A stretch of 18,459 nt of DNA from Candidatus Peribacteraceae bacterium. GTDB lineage: Bacteria; Patescibacteriota; Gracilibacteria; Peribacterales; Peribacteraceae. The position numbers and the translations under genes are program-made. Shown one piece after another: positions 7,198 to 12,910 of this stretch. How positions within the stretch are numbered: position 1 is the stretch's first letter; every line of letters begins with the position of its first letter. The notes beneath the pieces were generated by a model. That model made no database searches and was not told the DNA's origin. It saw nothing but the letters and a program-made list of their open reading frames with translations. The stretch spans positions 1 through 18,459 of the forward strand of contig JAGOUB010000005.1 in NCBI GenBank assembly GCA_018061525.1, written 5' to 3'.

Positions 7198-8145
7198 ATG
7201 AAGATCTTCCTCACCGGAGCCGCCGGCTTCATCGGCTACCACACCGCCGTCCGCCTGCTCGAGCGCGGCGACACTGTCGTGGGCTACGACAACGTCAGCC
7301 CCTACTACGACCCGGGCCTCAAGCGCGCCCGCTTGGAGAAGCTCAAGGCGTATCCCAACTTCACCTTCATCGAGGCCGACATCCTCGACCGCCCCAAGTT
7401 GGCCGAGGCCATGAAGGGCGCCGAGCGCGTCATCCACCTGGCCGCCATCGCCGGCGTCCGGTACTCGATGGAGCACCCCGAGGAATACATCGCCATCAAC
7501 ATCCAGGGCTTCTTCCACGTGATCGACGAGGTGAAGAAGCAGCAGATCCCCGGCCTGGTCTACGCCAGCTCCAGCTCGATTTACGGCGGCAACACCAGCT
7601 TCCCCTCCAAGGAGGACGACAAGACCGAGAACCAGCTCTCGCTCTACGGCCAGAACAAGAAGGACAACGAGCTGATGGCCCGCACGTACTGGAACCTCTT
7701 CAAGGTGAAGTCGACGGGACTGCGCTTCTTCACGGTCTACGGCCCGCTCGGCCGACCGGACATGGCGCTGTTCCTCTTCACCGACGCGATCCTGAAGGAC
7801 CAGACCATCAAGGTCTTCGGCGAAGGAAAGATGCAGCGCGATTTCACGTACGTGGAGGACATCGTCTCGGGCATCGTCGCCTCGGTGGATAAGAACTACG
7901 ACTGCGAGGTCTTCAACCTCGGCTGCGGCCGCACCGAAGAATTGATGGATTACATCGGCGCCGTCGAGAAGGCGGTAGGCAAGGAGGCGAAGAAGGAGAT
8001 GCTCCCGATGCAGCCCGGCGACACCACCCGCAGCGCCGCCGATCTCACCAAAGCCAAGGCCATGCTCGGCTTCGAACCGAAGACCCCGATCAGCGAGGGT
8101 GTGCCCAAGTTCGTCGCCTGGTACCGCGAGTATTACGGCGTTTGA
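7198..8145 (+). CDS. UDP-glucuronate 4-epimerase-like NAD-dependent epimerase
   Basis: This is an extended-SDR nucleotide-sugar epimerase of 315 residues. TGAAGFIG (residues 6-13) binds NAD. The catalytic triad is in YASSSSIYGG (from 122) and Y150-xxx-K154 (YGQNK). TTGLRFFTVYGP-like and RPDMALFLFT segments follow, as does RDFTYVEDIV. DNVSPYYDPGLKRARLEKL together with RPDMALF is typical of UDP-glucuronate 4-epimerases (UDP-GlcA to UDP-GalA) rather than of GalE. It lies 13 nt after ugd, so the pair would make UDP-galacturonate from UDP-glucose in the cytoplasm for capsule or cell-surface glycans. No glycosyltransferase is next to it. Substrate choice is inferred from motifs and neighbour; the fold and family are certain. 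Confidence 0.88.
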   Translation: MKIFLTGAAGFIGYHTAVRLLERGDTVVGYDNVSPYYDPGLKRARLEKLKAYPNFTFIEADILDRPKLAEAMKGAERVIHLAAIAGVRYSMEHPEEYIAINIQGFFHVIDEVKKQQIPGLVYASSSSIYGGNTSFPSKEDDKTENQLSLYGQNKKDNELMARTYWNLFKVKSTGLRFFTVYGPLGRPDMALFLFTDAILKDQTIKVFGEGKMQRDFTYVEDIVSGIVASVDKNYDCEVFNLGCGRTEELMDYIGAVEKAVGKEAKKEMLPMQPGDTTRSAADLTKAKAMLGFEPKTPISEGVPKFVAWYREYYGV

Positions 8146-8151
8146 CAGATA

Positions 8152-8186
8152 TTGACGGATTAGGACATTGATCGTACGGTCGTACG
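8152..8186 (+). promoter_or_regulatory. Promoter of the 219-aa gene with CGTACG direct repeat
   Basis: TTGACG (8152-8157), a 17-nt spacer and TACGGT (8175-8180) form a plausible promoter. CGTACG occurs twice, at 8173-8178 and 8181-8186, across the -10 and likely start point; each copy is itself palindromic, which resembles a repressor site. A TTGACA (8142-8147) overlaps the upstream stop codon. A small hairpin (GCCGG/CCGGC, 8208-8221) lies in the leader. Confidence 0.45.
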
Positions 8187-8251
8187 CAGTGTTCTTTCCC
8201 AGACCGAGCCGGCTTTCCGGCATATTGTCCCGAACGTGAAGGATCTGACTG

Positions 8252-8911
8252 ATGGGTGTCCCCTTAGATCCCCCGCCGTCCGGCACCGAGCGCGAGTGGC
8301 TCGACGCTTTCTACGCACGCGGCGGTACGATCGCCATGCTCCGGCAGACGATGGTTGATGCTGATCTCATGGACCGCGTCATCGACGTCATCCAGAAAGA
8401 TGCACGGGTACTCCTCGAGGCGTCGGTGGCCACCATCCACACCGTGAGAGAAGGACTATACGAGTTCGTCGACCCCGGAGTGTCACTGCTCACGCTCAGC
8501 CATTTGCCGCTGCTGCAAGAACGCAACCTGCTCAAGCCGTACGGCTACATGATTTCCGGCAGTAAGTGGTGGAAGAAAGCGCGCCCGGCTCGCCGAAGTC
8601 GCATCAGCTTCCCGATCGAGGGATCGTTCAACCTGCCGTTCAGCGAACAGATGAAACTGCTGGCCCAGAACCAGCAGCCAATCGGGATCTCGGTCCTCGT
8701 CACCTTCCTGATGCTGCGGCCGCTCAGTGATGGCACGCGCCTGCTGCACGACCGCAGAGTGCGCACCGGCGACATGTACTCGCAGGATCTGCAGATGTAT
8801 GTCGGGCCGTTCACTCCGCTCGGCCTCCAGATCGGCTACTGCAAGAGCCAGGAATCGGTCGCAGAACTCGGCCTGGCCGCCTCCACCGAGTGGACCAAGG
8901 TCCACCAGTAA
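8252..8911 (+). CDS. Hypothetical 219-aa protein
   Basis: I do not recognise the family. The ATG at 8252 has AAGGA 10 nt upstream. The protein looks mostly soluble: an N-terminal helical half (residues 14-75), then a mixed segment with FPIEGSFNLPFSEQ and QQPIGISVLVTFLMLRPLSDGTRLLHDRR. The latter contains one moderately hydrophobic strand or helix, and a C-terminal part follows with LQMYVGPFTPLGLQIGYCKSQ. No signal peptide is evident. It is monocistronic: own promoter upstream, strong terminator 18 nt downstream. The next gene is an isolated STAS protein, but nothing shows the two are functionally tied. Confidence 0.85.
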   Translation: MGVPLDPPPSGTEREWLDAFYARGGTIAMLRQTMVDADLMDRVIDVIQKDARVLLEASVATIHTVREGLYEFVDPGVSLLTLSHLPLLQERNLLKPYGYMISGSKWWKKARPARRSRISFPIEGSFNLPFSEQMKLLAQNQQPIGISVLVTFLMLRPLSDGTRLLHDRRVRTGDMYSQDLQMYVGPFTPLGLQIGYCKSQESVAELGLAASTEWTKVHQ

Positions 8912-8928
8912 AGGACAAATGACTACGC

Positions 8929-8961
8929 GCCCCTGTGACCCGCTCACGGGGGCTTTCTTTT
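8929..8961 (+). terminator. Terminator of the 219-aa gene
   Basis: A 10-bp stem (8929-8938 with 8944-8953, one T-G pair) has a 5-nt loop and is followed by TTTCTTTT. Confidence 0.85.
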
Positions 8962-8979
8962 GCGCAAAAGACACGGCCA

Positions 8980-9007
8980 TTGTTCTTTGGCGGCGGCACT
9001 GCACAAT
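8980..9007 (+). promoter_or_regulatory. Possible promoter of the STAS gene
   Basis: TTGTTC (8980-8985) and CACAAT (9002-9007) are 16 nt apart, between the preceding terminator and the STAS gene. The match to consensus is weak. A small hairpin TGCGG/CCGCA (9015-9028) follows in the leader. Confidence 0.3.
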
Positions 9008-9041
9008 GCCCTGGTGCGGATCGCCGCACAGTGAGATCACG

Positions 9042-9052
9042 TTCACACCTTG
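9042..9052 (+). promoter_or_regulatory. Shared leader motif (degenerate copy, STAS gene)
   Basis: TTCACACCTTG resembles TTCACACGTTG in the 111-aa gene leader. It lies 30 nt before the ATG, the same distance as in the 141-aa membrane gene. The match is short and could be chance. Confidence 0.3.
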
Positions 9053-9071
9053 GTAAGGCGGAGGCGGAGTC

Positions 9072-9443
9072 ATGTCGACTCCCAGTAGGCAGCAGTACGT
9101 GACGGTCGAACACACGGACAAGGGGGTGGCGATCGTCACCTTCGGCACGCTGACACAGCTCCAGGAAGAACAGAAGATCGCCAGCATCGGCGAGCGCCTG
9201 ATGGACCTTGTCGTTCGCGACGGCGTCCGGCAGATGCTGATCGATTTCGCGCAGATCAGGCACATGTCGAGCGTCTTCCTCGGCAGGCTCATCATCCTGC
9301 ATAAGAGGCTCACGCTCCAATTCAAGGGCACGCTGATCCTGGCCGCCCTCGCCGTGCAGATCCTGGAAGTCTTCCAGATCACCCGGCTCGACGTCTTCTT
9401 CAAGATCGCGAAGGACCGCGACGCGGCCCTGGCTATGTTCTAA
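9072..9443 (+). CDS. STAS-domain protein, anti-sigma factor antagonist-like
   Basis: A single STAS domain fills the 123 residues. Family members such as SpoIIAA bind a serine-kinase anti-sigma factor and are switched by phosphorylation of a serine at the start of the second helix. The corresponding segment is LIDFAQIRHMSSVFLGRLI, with two adjacent serines at the expected place. The C-terminal VFQITRLDVFFKI is the usual closing strand and helix of the domain. The ATG at 9072 follows a purine-rich GGCGGAGGCGGAG SD. No anti-sigma kinase, phosphatase or sigma factor is encoded nearby, so its partner must be elsewhere, or the domain has another signalling role. It is monocistronic with a terminator 14 nt after the stop. 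Confidence 0.88.
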   Translation: MSTPSRQQYVTVEHTDKGVAIVTFGTLTQLQEEQKIASIGERLMDLVVRDGVRQMLIDFAQIRHMSSVFLGRLIILHKRLTLQFKGTLILAALAVQILEVFQITRLDVFFKIAKDRDAALAMF

Positions 9444-9457
9444 CCGCCTCATCGCCC

Positions 9458-9489
9458 GCCGGCTTCCCCAGGGAAGCCGGCTTTATCCT
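9458..9489 (+). terminator. Terminator of the STAS gene
   Basis: A perfect 10-bp stem GCCGGCTTCC/GGAAGCCGGC with CCAG loop is followed by TTTATCCT. The T-tract is short but the stem is strong. Confidence 0.75.
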
Positions 9490-9499
9490 GCCCATCTAT

Positions 9500-9527
9500 T
9501 TGACATTTTTACATAATAGTTTTTAAT
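9500..9527 (+). promoter_or_regulatory. Promoter of the 150-aa membrane protein gene
   Basis: TTGACA (9500-9505), 16 nt, TTTAAT (9522-9527) lie in an AT-rich islet. The spacer contains TTACATAATA, closely matching TTACATACTA in the promoter at 10129. Confidence 0.7.
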
Positions 9528-9570
9528 GATGATTAAGTCGGCAAAGCGCTTGAGCGCACCCGATCCGTAC

Positions 9571-9584
9571 TTTCACTCGAGAGG
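9571..9584 (+). promoter_or_regulatory. Shared leader motif (copy 2)
   Basis: TTTCACTCGAGAGG lies 23 nt before the ATG and runs into the SD. Farther upstream, GTCGGCAA (9537-9544) also recurs in the paralog's leader (10165-10172), so most of the 5' untranslated region is shared. Confidence 0.5.
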
Positions 9585-9593
9585 TAGAAGAAG

Positions 9594-10046
9594 ATGCTGA
9601 AGTTCTTGTGGGCCGTCATCCTGGCGGCGTTCGGCATGCTGTTCGCGCAAGCCATGCTGCTGGGAGCGCTCATCGGCGCGCGCCACGCCACGGTTCTCAA
9701 CGGCGAGCTGCAGCTCGGCACGATGGCCGGCACGCTGATCGTCGCGATCCTCCTGGGCGGCATGAGCCTGTTCCAGAAACTCGGGAAGAGCCACATCGTC
9801 TGGGCCGCCATTCTCGGCCTGCAGGCCGTGCCGGGCCTGGCGCTAACGCTGCGCTTCATCGCCGACCGCGGCGTGACCATCAGCGAGTGGGTAACGATCC
9901 CGACGATCGTGATCCCCACCAAGGACGCGCTCGCCGGCCACATCATCGTCGGCGCGGCCGCTGCGCTCCTCATCATCCAGCGCCTGCTCAAGCGGCCCGC
10001 GGAGAAGCCGACGGCCGCCACGCCGCCGAAAAAAGCCGCCGCCTGA
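9594..10046 (+). CDS. Four-helix membrane protein, paralog of the next gene
   Basis: Function is unknown. The 150-residue integral membrane protein has four predicted helices at about 5-27, 41-60, 68-88 and 112-130, and a basic, Ala/Pro/Lys-rich cytoplasmic-type tail (KRPAEKPTAATPPKKAAA). Helix 3 carries QAVPGLALTLRFI (77-89), matched by QALPGLITTLKIA in the 141-aa protein encoded 185 nt downstream. Position and topology of the helices agree as well, so the two are diverged tandem duplicates. The ATG at 9594 follows GAGAGGTAGAAGAAG. It has its own promoter and terminator, so the pair is regulated alike but not as one transcript. No transporter or enzyme motif is visible. Confidence 0.85.
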   Translation: MLKFLWAVILAAFGMLFAQAMLLGALIGARHATVLNGELQLGTMAGTLIVAILLGGMSLFQKLGKSHIVWAAILGLQAVPGLALTLRFIADRGVTISEWVTIPTIVIPTKDALAGHIIVGAAAALLIIQRLLKRPAEKPTAATPPKKAAA

Positions 10047-10071
10047 GCCGTCAGGCCGCACCATTCCCCCG

Positions 10072-10104
10072 CCCCTCGCGACTCGTTCGCGAGGGGTTTT
10101 TTCT
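10072..10104 (+). terminator. Terminator of the 150-aa membrane protein gene
   Basis: The stem CCCCTCGCGA/TCGCGAGGGG (10 bp, 5-nt loop) is followed by TTTTTTCTT. Confidence 0.9.
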
Positions 10105-10128
10105 TATCTCCAAGCCCACCCCATATTA

Positions 10129-10158
10129 TTGACAGTATTACATACTAATGTTTATATA
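10129..10158 (+). promoter_or_regulatory. Promoter of the 141-aa membrane protein gene
   Basis: TTGACA (10129-10134) is followed by an AT-rich spacer and TATATA (10153-10158, 18 nt) or TTTATA (10151-10156, 16 nt) as -10. The spacer matches that of the promoter at 9500 (TTACATAnTA). Confidence 0.65.
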
Positions 10159-10201
10159 CATTTCGTCGGCAACGCGTACGAAACGCAACCGACGATCGGA
10201 C

Positions 10202-10215
10202 TTTCACCCGTCGAG
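10202..10215 (+). promoter_or_regulatory. Shared leader motif (copy 3)
   Basis: TTTCACCCGTCGAG lies 30 nt before the chosen ATG, matching copies at 5077-5090 (minus strand) and 9571-9584. Its untranslated position in the other two genes argues that it is also untranslated here. Confidence 0.5.
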
Positions 10216-10231
10216 ACAAAGGAAAACGCAA

Positions 10232-10657
10232 ATGACCTCGAGACGTTGGACCACGTCGGCCGCCTTCGCCGCCGTGCAGATGACGCTGGCCCAGCTCATG
10301 CTGGTGCTGGCCCTGGGGCTGGCCCCGCTGCTCCTGCCGAAGAGCGACAACGATCGTCAGATGTACTTTAGCGCGATCCTGTTTGCGCTAGCGATGCTGC
10401 TGAGCTTCAAGGCGTTCAAGCAGGAGTTCGACGGACGCAACCTCCTGCGGCTGTGCCTGATGATGGTCCAGGCGCTTCCCGGCCTGATCACCACGTTGAA
10501 GATCGCCGGCTGGGCGAACCGCGACCCGTACCTCGCGCCCGCCATCTTCGGCTGGCCGCTGGCCGGCCTCGTCGCCGTCACGTTGCTCTGCTGGCTGGGC
10601 CTGACCGCCACCAACCGCTGGCGACCCAAACAGGCAGAGACGACGCAGACCGCCTGA
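10232..10657 (+). CDS. Four-helix membrane protein, paralog of the preceding gene
   Basis: Function is unknown. It has 141 residues with hydrophobic helices at about 13-35, 45-62, 73-91 and 104-125, and a short polar tail. QALPGLITTLKIA (80-92) aligns with QAVPGLALTLRFI of the upstream protein. The frame is open back to an ATG at 10148, but I chose 10232: it has AAGGA 9 nt upstream, and the extra 28 residues would be encoded by the promoter-proximal leader shared with the paralog. The added stretch is polar and basic, unlike the paralog's N-terminus. The gene is monocistronic, ending in a strong terminator that overlaps the stop of the convergent dehydrogenase gene. Confidence 0.83.
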   Translation: MTSRRWTTSAAFAAVQMTLAQLMLVLALGLAPLLLPKSDNDRQMYFSAILFALAMLLSFKAFKQEFDGRNLLRLCLMMVQALPGLITTLKIAGWANRDPYLAPAIFGWPLAGLVAVTLLCWLGLTATNRWRPKQAETTQTA

Positions 10658-10681
10658 CAGAGACGCCGTCTCCCACCCCCG

Positions 10682-10713
10682 CCCCAACCGCACCGCGGTT
10701 GGGGTCTTTTTTT
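10682..10713 (+). terminator. Terminator of the 141-aa membrane protein gene
   Basis: The stem CCCCAACCGC/GCGGTTGGGG with a minimal loop is followed by TCTTTTTTT. The T-tract runs into the reverse-strand stop codon (10712-10714) of the convergent dehydrogenase. The minus strand has no T-run after the stem, so it works in one direction only. Confidence 0.88.
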
Positions 10714-11620
10714 AGGCGAGCGCCAGCGCCGGCCGCTCGCCCGTGCGCCACTGGCGGATGGATTCGGCGGTCTTGGCGTAGAGCTCCTTTACGCTGTCGT
10801 CGGTGTAGAAAGCGATGTGCGGCGTGACGACGATTTTGGGGTGGTCAATGAGCCCGTGCTCGGCGCTCAGGTCATGCTCATCAGGTAGCACGTCGAGCAG
10901 CGCGCGTCCCACCTGGCCGCGGTCGAGCGCGGCGATGAGCGCGCCCGGATCGATCAGGCCGCCGCGGGCGGTATTCACGATGACCACGCCGGGCTTGGCG
11001 TCCTTGAGCGTTTCAGAATTTACGATGCCCTTGGTCTCCGCGGTGAGCGGCAGGTGCAGCGAGACGACGTCGCTCTGGCGCCACAGCTCGGGCCACTCCA
11101 CGTACTCGATGCCCGCCACCTTGAAGGCGTCGTAGGCGATCACGCGCATGCCGAAACCGGTCGCGATCTGGATGAGCGCACGGCCGATACGACCGGTGCC
11201 GGCCACGCCCATCGTCTTGCCCCGGAGCGCCATCCCCTTGAGGCCCCGCCACGAGAACTCGCCGGCCTTCACACGCTGATCACCCTCGGGCACGTGGCGC
11301 ACAGCGGAGAGCAGCAGCGCGAAGGCATGCTCGGCAATGACGTGCGCGCCGTAGTCGGGCACGGAGCAGACCGTAATCCCGCGCTCGCGGCAGGCGGCCA
11401 GATCGATATGGTCGGTGCCGGCCGAGCGCGTGCAGAGCAAGCGAAGAGCGGGGAGTTGCGCGAGCAACGCTGCGTCGAAGCGCGAGGTGACGAACGCGAC
11501 GATAATCTCGGCACCGGCCATCGCCTCGGCGGTCGCGTCGGCGGGCAGGAAGGTTGCATCGGGGAAAGCGGCGGACACGAGCGAGCGCTCGTCATCGGCC
11601 ACGTCGAGAAAGATGGTCAT
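10712..11620 (-). CDS. D-2-hydroxyacid dehydrogenase (NAD-dependent)
   Basis: This 302-residue cytoplasmic enzyme of the D-isomer-specific 2-hydroxyacid dehydrogenase family interconverts 2-keto and D-2-hydroxy acids using NAD(H). The Rossmann motif is GTGRIG (141-146). The catalytic residues are R219 in NTARGG, E248 in LDVLPDE and H268 in TPHIAF. SAGTDHIDL (66-74) is the conserved substrate-side loop. VRHVPEGDQRVKAGEF resembles D-lactate dehydrogenases (LdhA-like), so D-lactate/pyruvate is the likeliest substrate, which would suit a fermentative cell, but this is not proven. The start is uncertain: the frame is open to a TTG at 11683. I prefer the ATG at 11620 because MTIFLDVADDE begins directly with the first beta strand. 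No clear SD precedes it. It is divergent from the DUF1003 gene. Confidence 0.87.
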   Translation of the reverse strand: MTIFLDVADDERSLVSAAFPDATFLPADATAEAMAGAEIIVAFVTSRFDAALLAQLPALRLLCTRSAGTDHIDLAACRERGITVCSVPDYGAHVIAEHAFALLLSAVRHVPEGDQRVKAGEFSWRGLKGMALRGKTMGVAGTGRIGRALIQIATGFGMRVIAYDAFKVAGIEYVEWPELWRQSDVVSLHLPLTAETKGIVNSETLKDAKPGVVIVNTARGGLIDPGALIAALDRGQVGRALLDVLPDEHDLSAEHGLIDHPKIVVTPHIAFYTDDSVKELYAKTAESIRQWRTGERPALALA

Positions 11621-11700
11621 AGGGAGGGGCGGGAGGTCGCCTGAACCATACACAACATCGAATCGCCCGGCGAGGAAGGGCAATCAGCCGGCCGCGGGAC

Positions 11701-11706
11701 TAGACT
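11701..11706 (+). promoter_or_regulatory. -10 box of the DUF1003 gene, leaderless-type
   Basis: TAGACT ends 7 nt before the ATG at 11714. The intervening CCCCGCG is not an SD. Confidence 0.5.
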
Positions 11707-11713
11707 CCCCGCG

Positions 11714-12304
11714 ATGCCGACTAAGAAGAAGACCACCGCTCGCCGTGCCGCCAAGCAGGACCCGATCCACAGTGCCGAGGGCCGCCTGGCCGCCGCCGTG
11801 GAGCGCAACATCGCCACGCTCGCCGAGATCCGTCGGCAGATGGAAACACGCCGCACCATCCAGGACCGTTTCGCCGACGTCATCACTAATTTCTCGGGAT
11901 CCACCCTGTTCCTCTACCTGCACATCGTCTGGTTCGGCGTCTGGATCGGGCTCAACACCGGCGTGCTCCAAGCTTTCGGCATCGAGGCATTCGACCCCTT
12001 CCCCTTTGGCCTACTGACGATGATCGTCTCGCTCGAGGCGATCTTCCTCTCCACCTTCGTACTCATCAGCCAACAGCGCCTGTCCGAGATCCAAGATGAC
12101 CGCGCCGACTTGGATCTGCAGATCGATCTCTTGGCCGAGTACGAGATGACCAAGGTGCTCACGATCGTGGACGCCATCGCCCATAAACTGGGCTTGCACG
12201 AGGGTCGGGATCCCGAGCTGGCCGAGCTGGAGATTGAGATCAATCCGGAGCGCGTTCTGCGCGAGATCAGCGAACGGAAGCGGAAGCTCGCAGCCAAGAA
12301 ATAA
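11714..12304 (+). CDS. DUF1003 family membrane protein
   Basis: This 196-residue protein has a basic N-terminal tail (KKKTTARRAAK), two membrane helices (about 62-82 and 97-118) and an acidic, helical C-terminal region. The core DRFADVITNFSGSTLFLYLHIVWFGVWIGLN, continuing to FDPFPFGLLTMIVSLEAIFLSTFVLISQQR, is the conserved DUF1003 signature (DxxAxxxxxFxGSxxF...FDPxPFxLLxxxxSxEAxFLSxFVLxSQ). The family's biochemical role is unknown to me. The ATG at 11714 is set by the adjacent -10 box and family length. The gene ends 15 nt before a bacterial PH-domain membrane protein in the same direction, suggesting a small envelope-related pair. Confidence 0.88.
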   Translation: MPTKKKTTARRAAKQDPIHSAEGRLAAAVERNIATLAEIRRQMETRRTIQDRFADVITNFSGSTLFLYLHIVWFGVWIGLNTGVLQAFGIEAFDPFPFGLLTMIVSLEAIFLSTFVLISQQRLSEIQDDRADLDLQIDLLAEYEMTKVLTIVDAIAHKLGLHEGRDPELAELEIEINPERVLREISERKRKLAAKK

Positions 12305-12307
12305 GGC

Positions 12308-12313
12308 TATACT
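12308..12313 (+). promoter_or_regulatory. -10 box of the PH-domain gene, leaderless-type
   Basis: TATACT ends 6 nt before the ATG at 12320, inside the 15-nt gap between two genes. GAGG lies only 2 nt from the ATG, too close for a normal SD. Confidence 0.5.
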
Positions 12314-12319
12314 GAGGAT

Positions 12320-12910
12320 ATGAAGATCCTGGCGCTCGAGACCAACGAGGAACGTCTGAAGGACCAGCTCATCAGCCCGAGCGAGCAGCTGCTGCTGGCC
12401 ATCCACTTCTCCGGCTTCCTCTTTGCCGCGCGCTTCATCAAGGCTCTGGGCGCCACGGCCGTGCTGGCCGCCATCGGCTTCGGCCTGATCTACGGCGGCG
12501 CACCGTGGGAATGGGTAACGCTCCTGCTACTTGGCCTCTGGTTGCCGCTCATCGGCATCAGCCTGCTCACCGCCTGGATCGACTGGCGCTACGACGTGCT
12601 GCTCGTCACCACCGACAAGGTGATCATCGTCGACCAGTCGTCGATCATCCGCGCCACCATCCAGCAGATGAACATCGAGAACATCGCCTCCGTCACCGCG
12701 CACACGCAGTTCGCGGACTTGCTCCCCTTCGGCAAGCTCTGGTTCGATCTCAAGGAAGGCACCGGCCAGCGCATGGTACTGCCCTACGTGCCGCGGGCCC
12801 GCGCCGTGGCCTCCACCATCGCCAACATCGTCATGGACTTCCAGAGCCGCCGGGCCGTGAAGGCCCCCAACGTCCAGATGCACAGCGGCTTGCAGCCGCA
12901 GGATCTCTGA
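12320..12910 (+). CDS. Bacterial PH-domain membrane protein
   Basis: This 196-residue membrane protein has two adjacent helices (about 41-60 and 64-84). Next comes AWIDWRYDVLLVTTDKVIIVDQSSIIRATIQQMNIENIASVTAHT, which is the start of a bacterial PH (bPH2/YdbS-like) domain: a strand pair followed by the loop that reads 'ttdRvi...g...r...ip...i..v'. The domain continues to about residue 175. Such proteins sit in the inner membrane with the PH-like domain in the cytoplasm; their ligand is generally unknown. The gene follows DUF1003 by 15 nt. Its TGA (12908-12910) directly abuts the reverse-strand TGA of proS, and no terminator is visible between them. Confidence 0.8.
   Translation: MKILALETNEERLKDQLISPSEQLLLAIHFSGFLFAARFIKALGATAVLAAIGFGLIYGGAPWEWVTLLLLGLWLPLIGISLLTAWIDWRYDVLLVTTDKVIIVDQSSIIRATIQQMNIENIASVTAHTQFADLLPFGKLWFDLKEGTGQRMVLPYVPRARAVASTIANIVMDFQSRRAVKAPNVQMHSGLQPQDL

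Noticed and set aside
8208..8221. GCCGG/CCGGC hairpin as terminator of the epimerase gene
   Set aside because: Only 5 bp and no T-tract; it lies in the leader of the 219-aa gene.
10148..10231. Upstream start adding 28 residues to the 141-aa membrane protein
   Set aside because: This stretch corresponds to the promoter end and leader shared with the paralogous gene; the ATG at 10232 has a good SD.
11621..11683. TTG start adding 21 residues to the D-2-hydroxyacid dehydrogenase
   Set aside because: The extra residues precede the first beta strand and match nothing in the family, and a TTG start lacks support. It cannot be fully excluded because the ATG lacks an SD.
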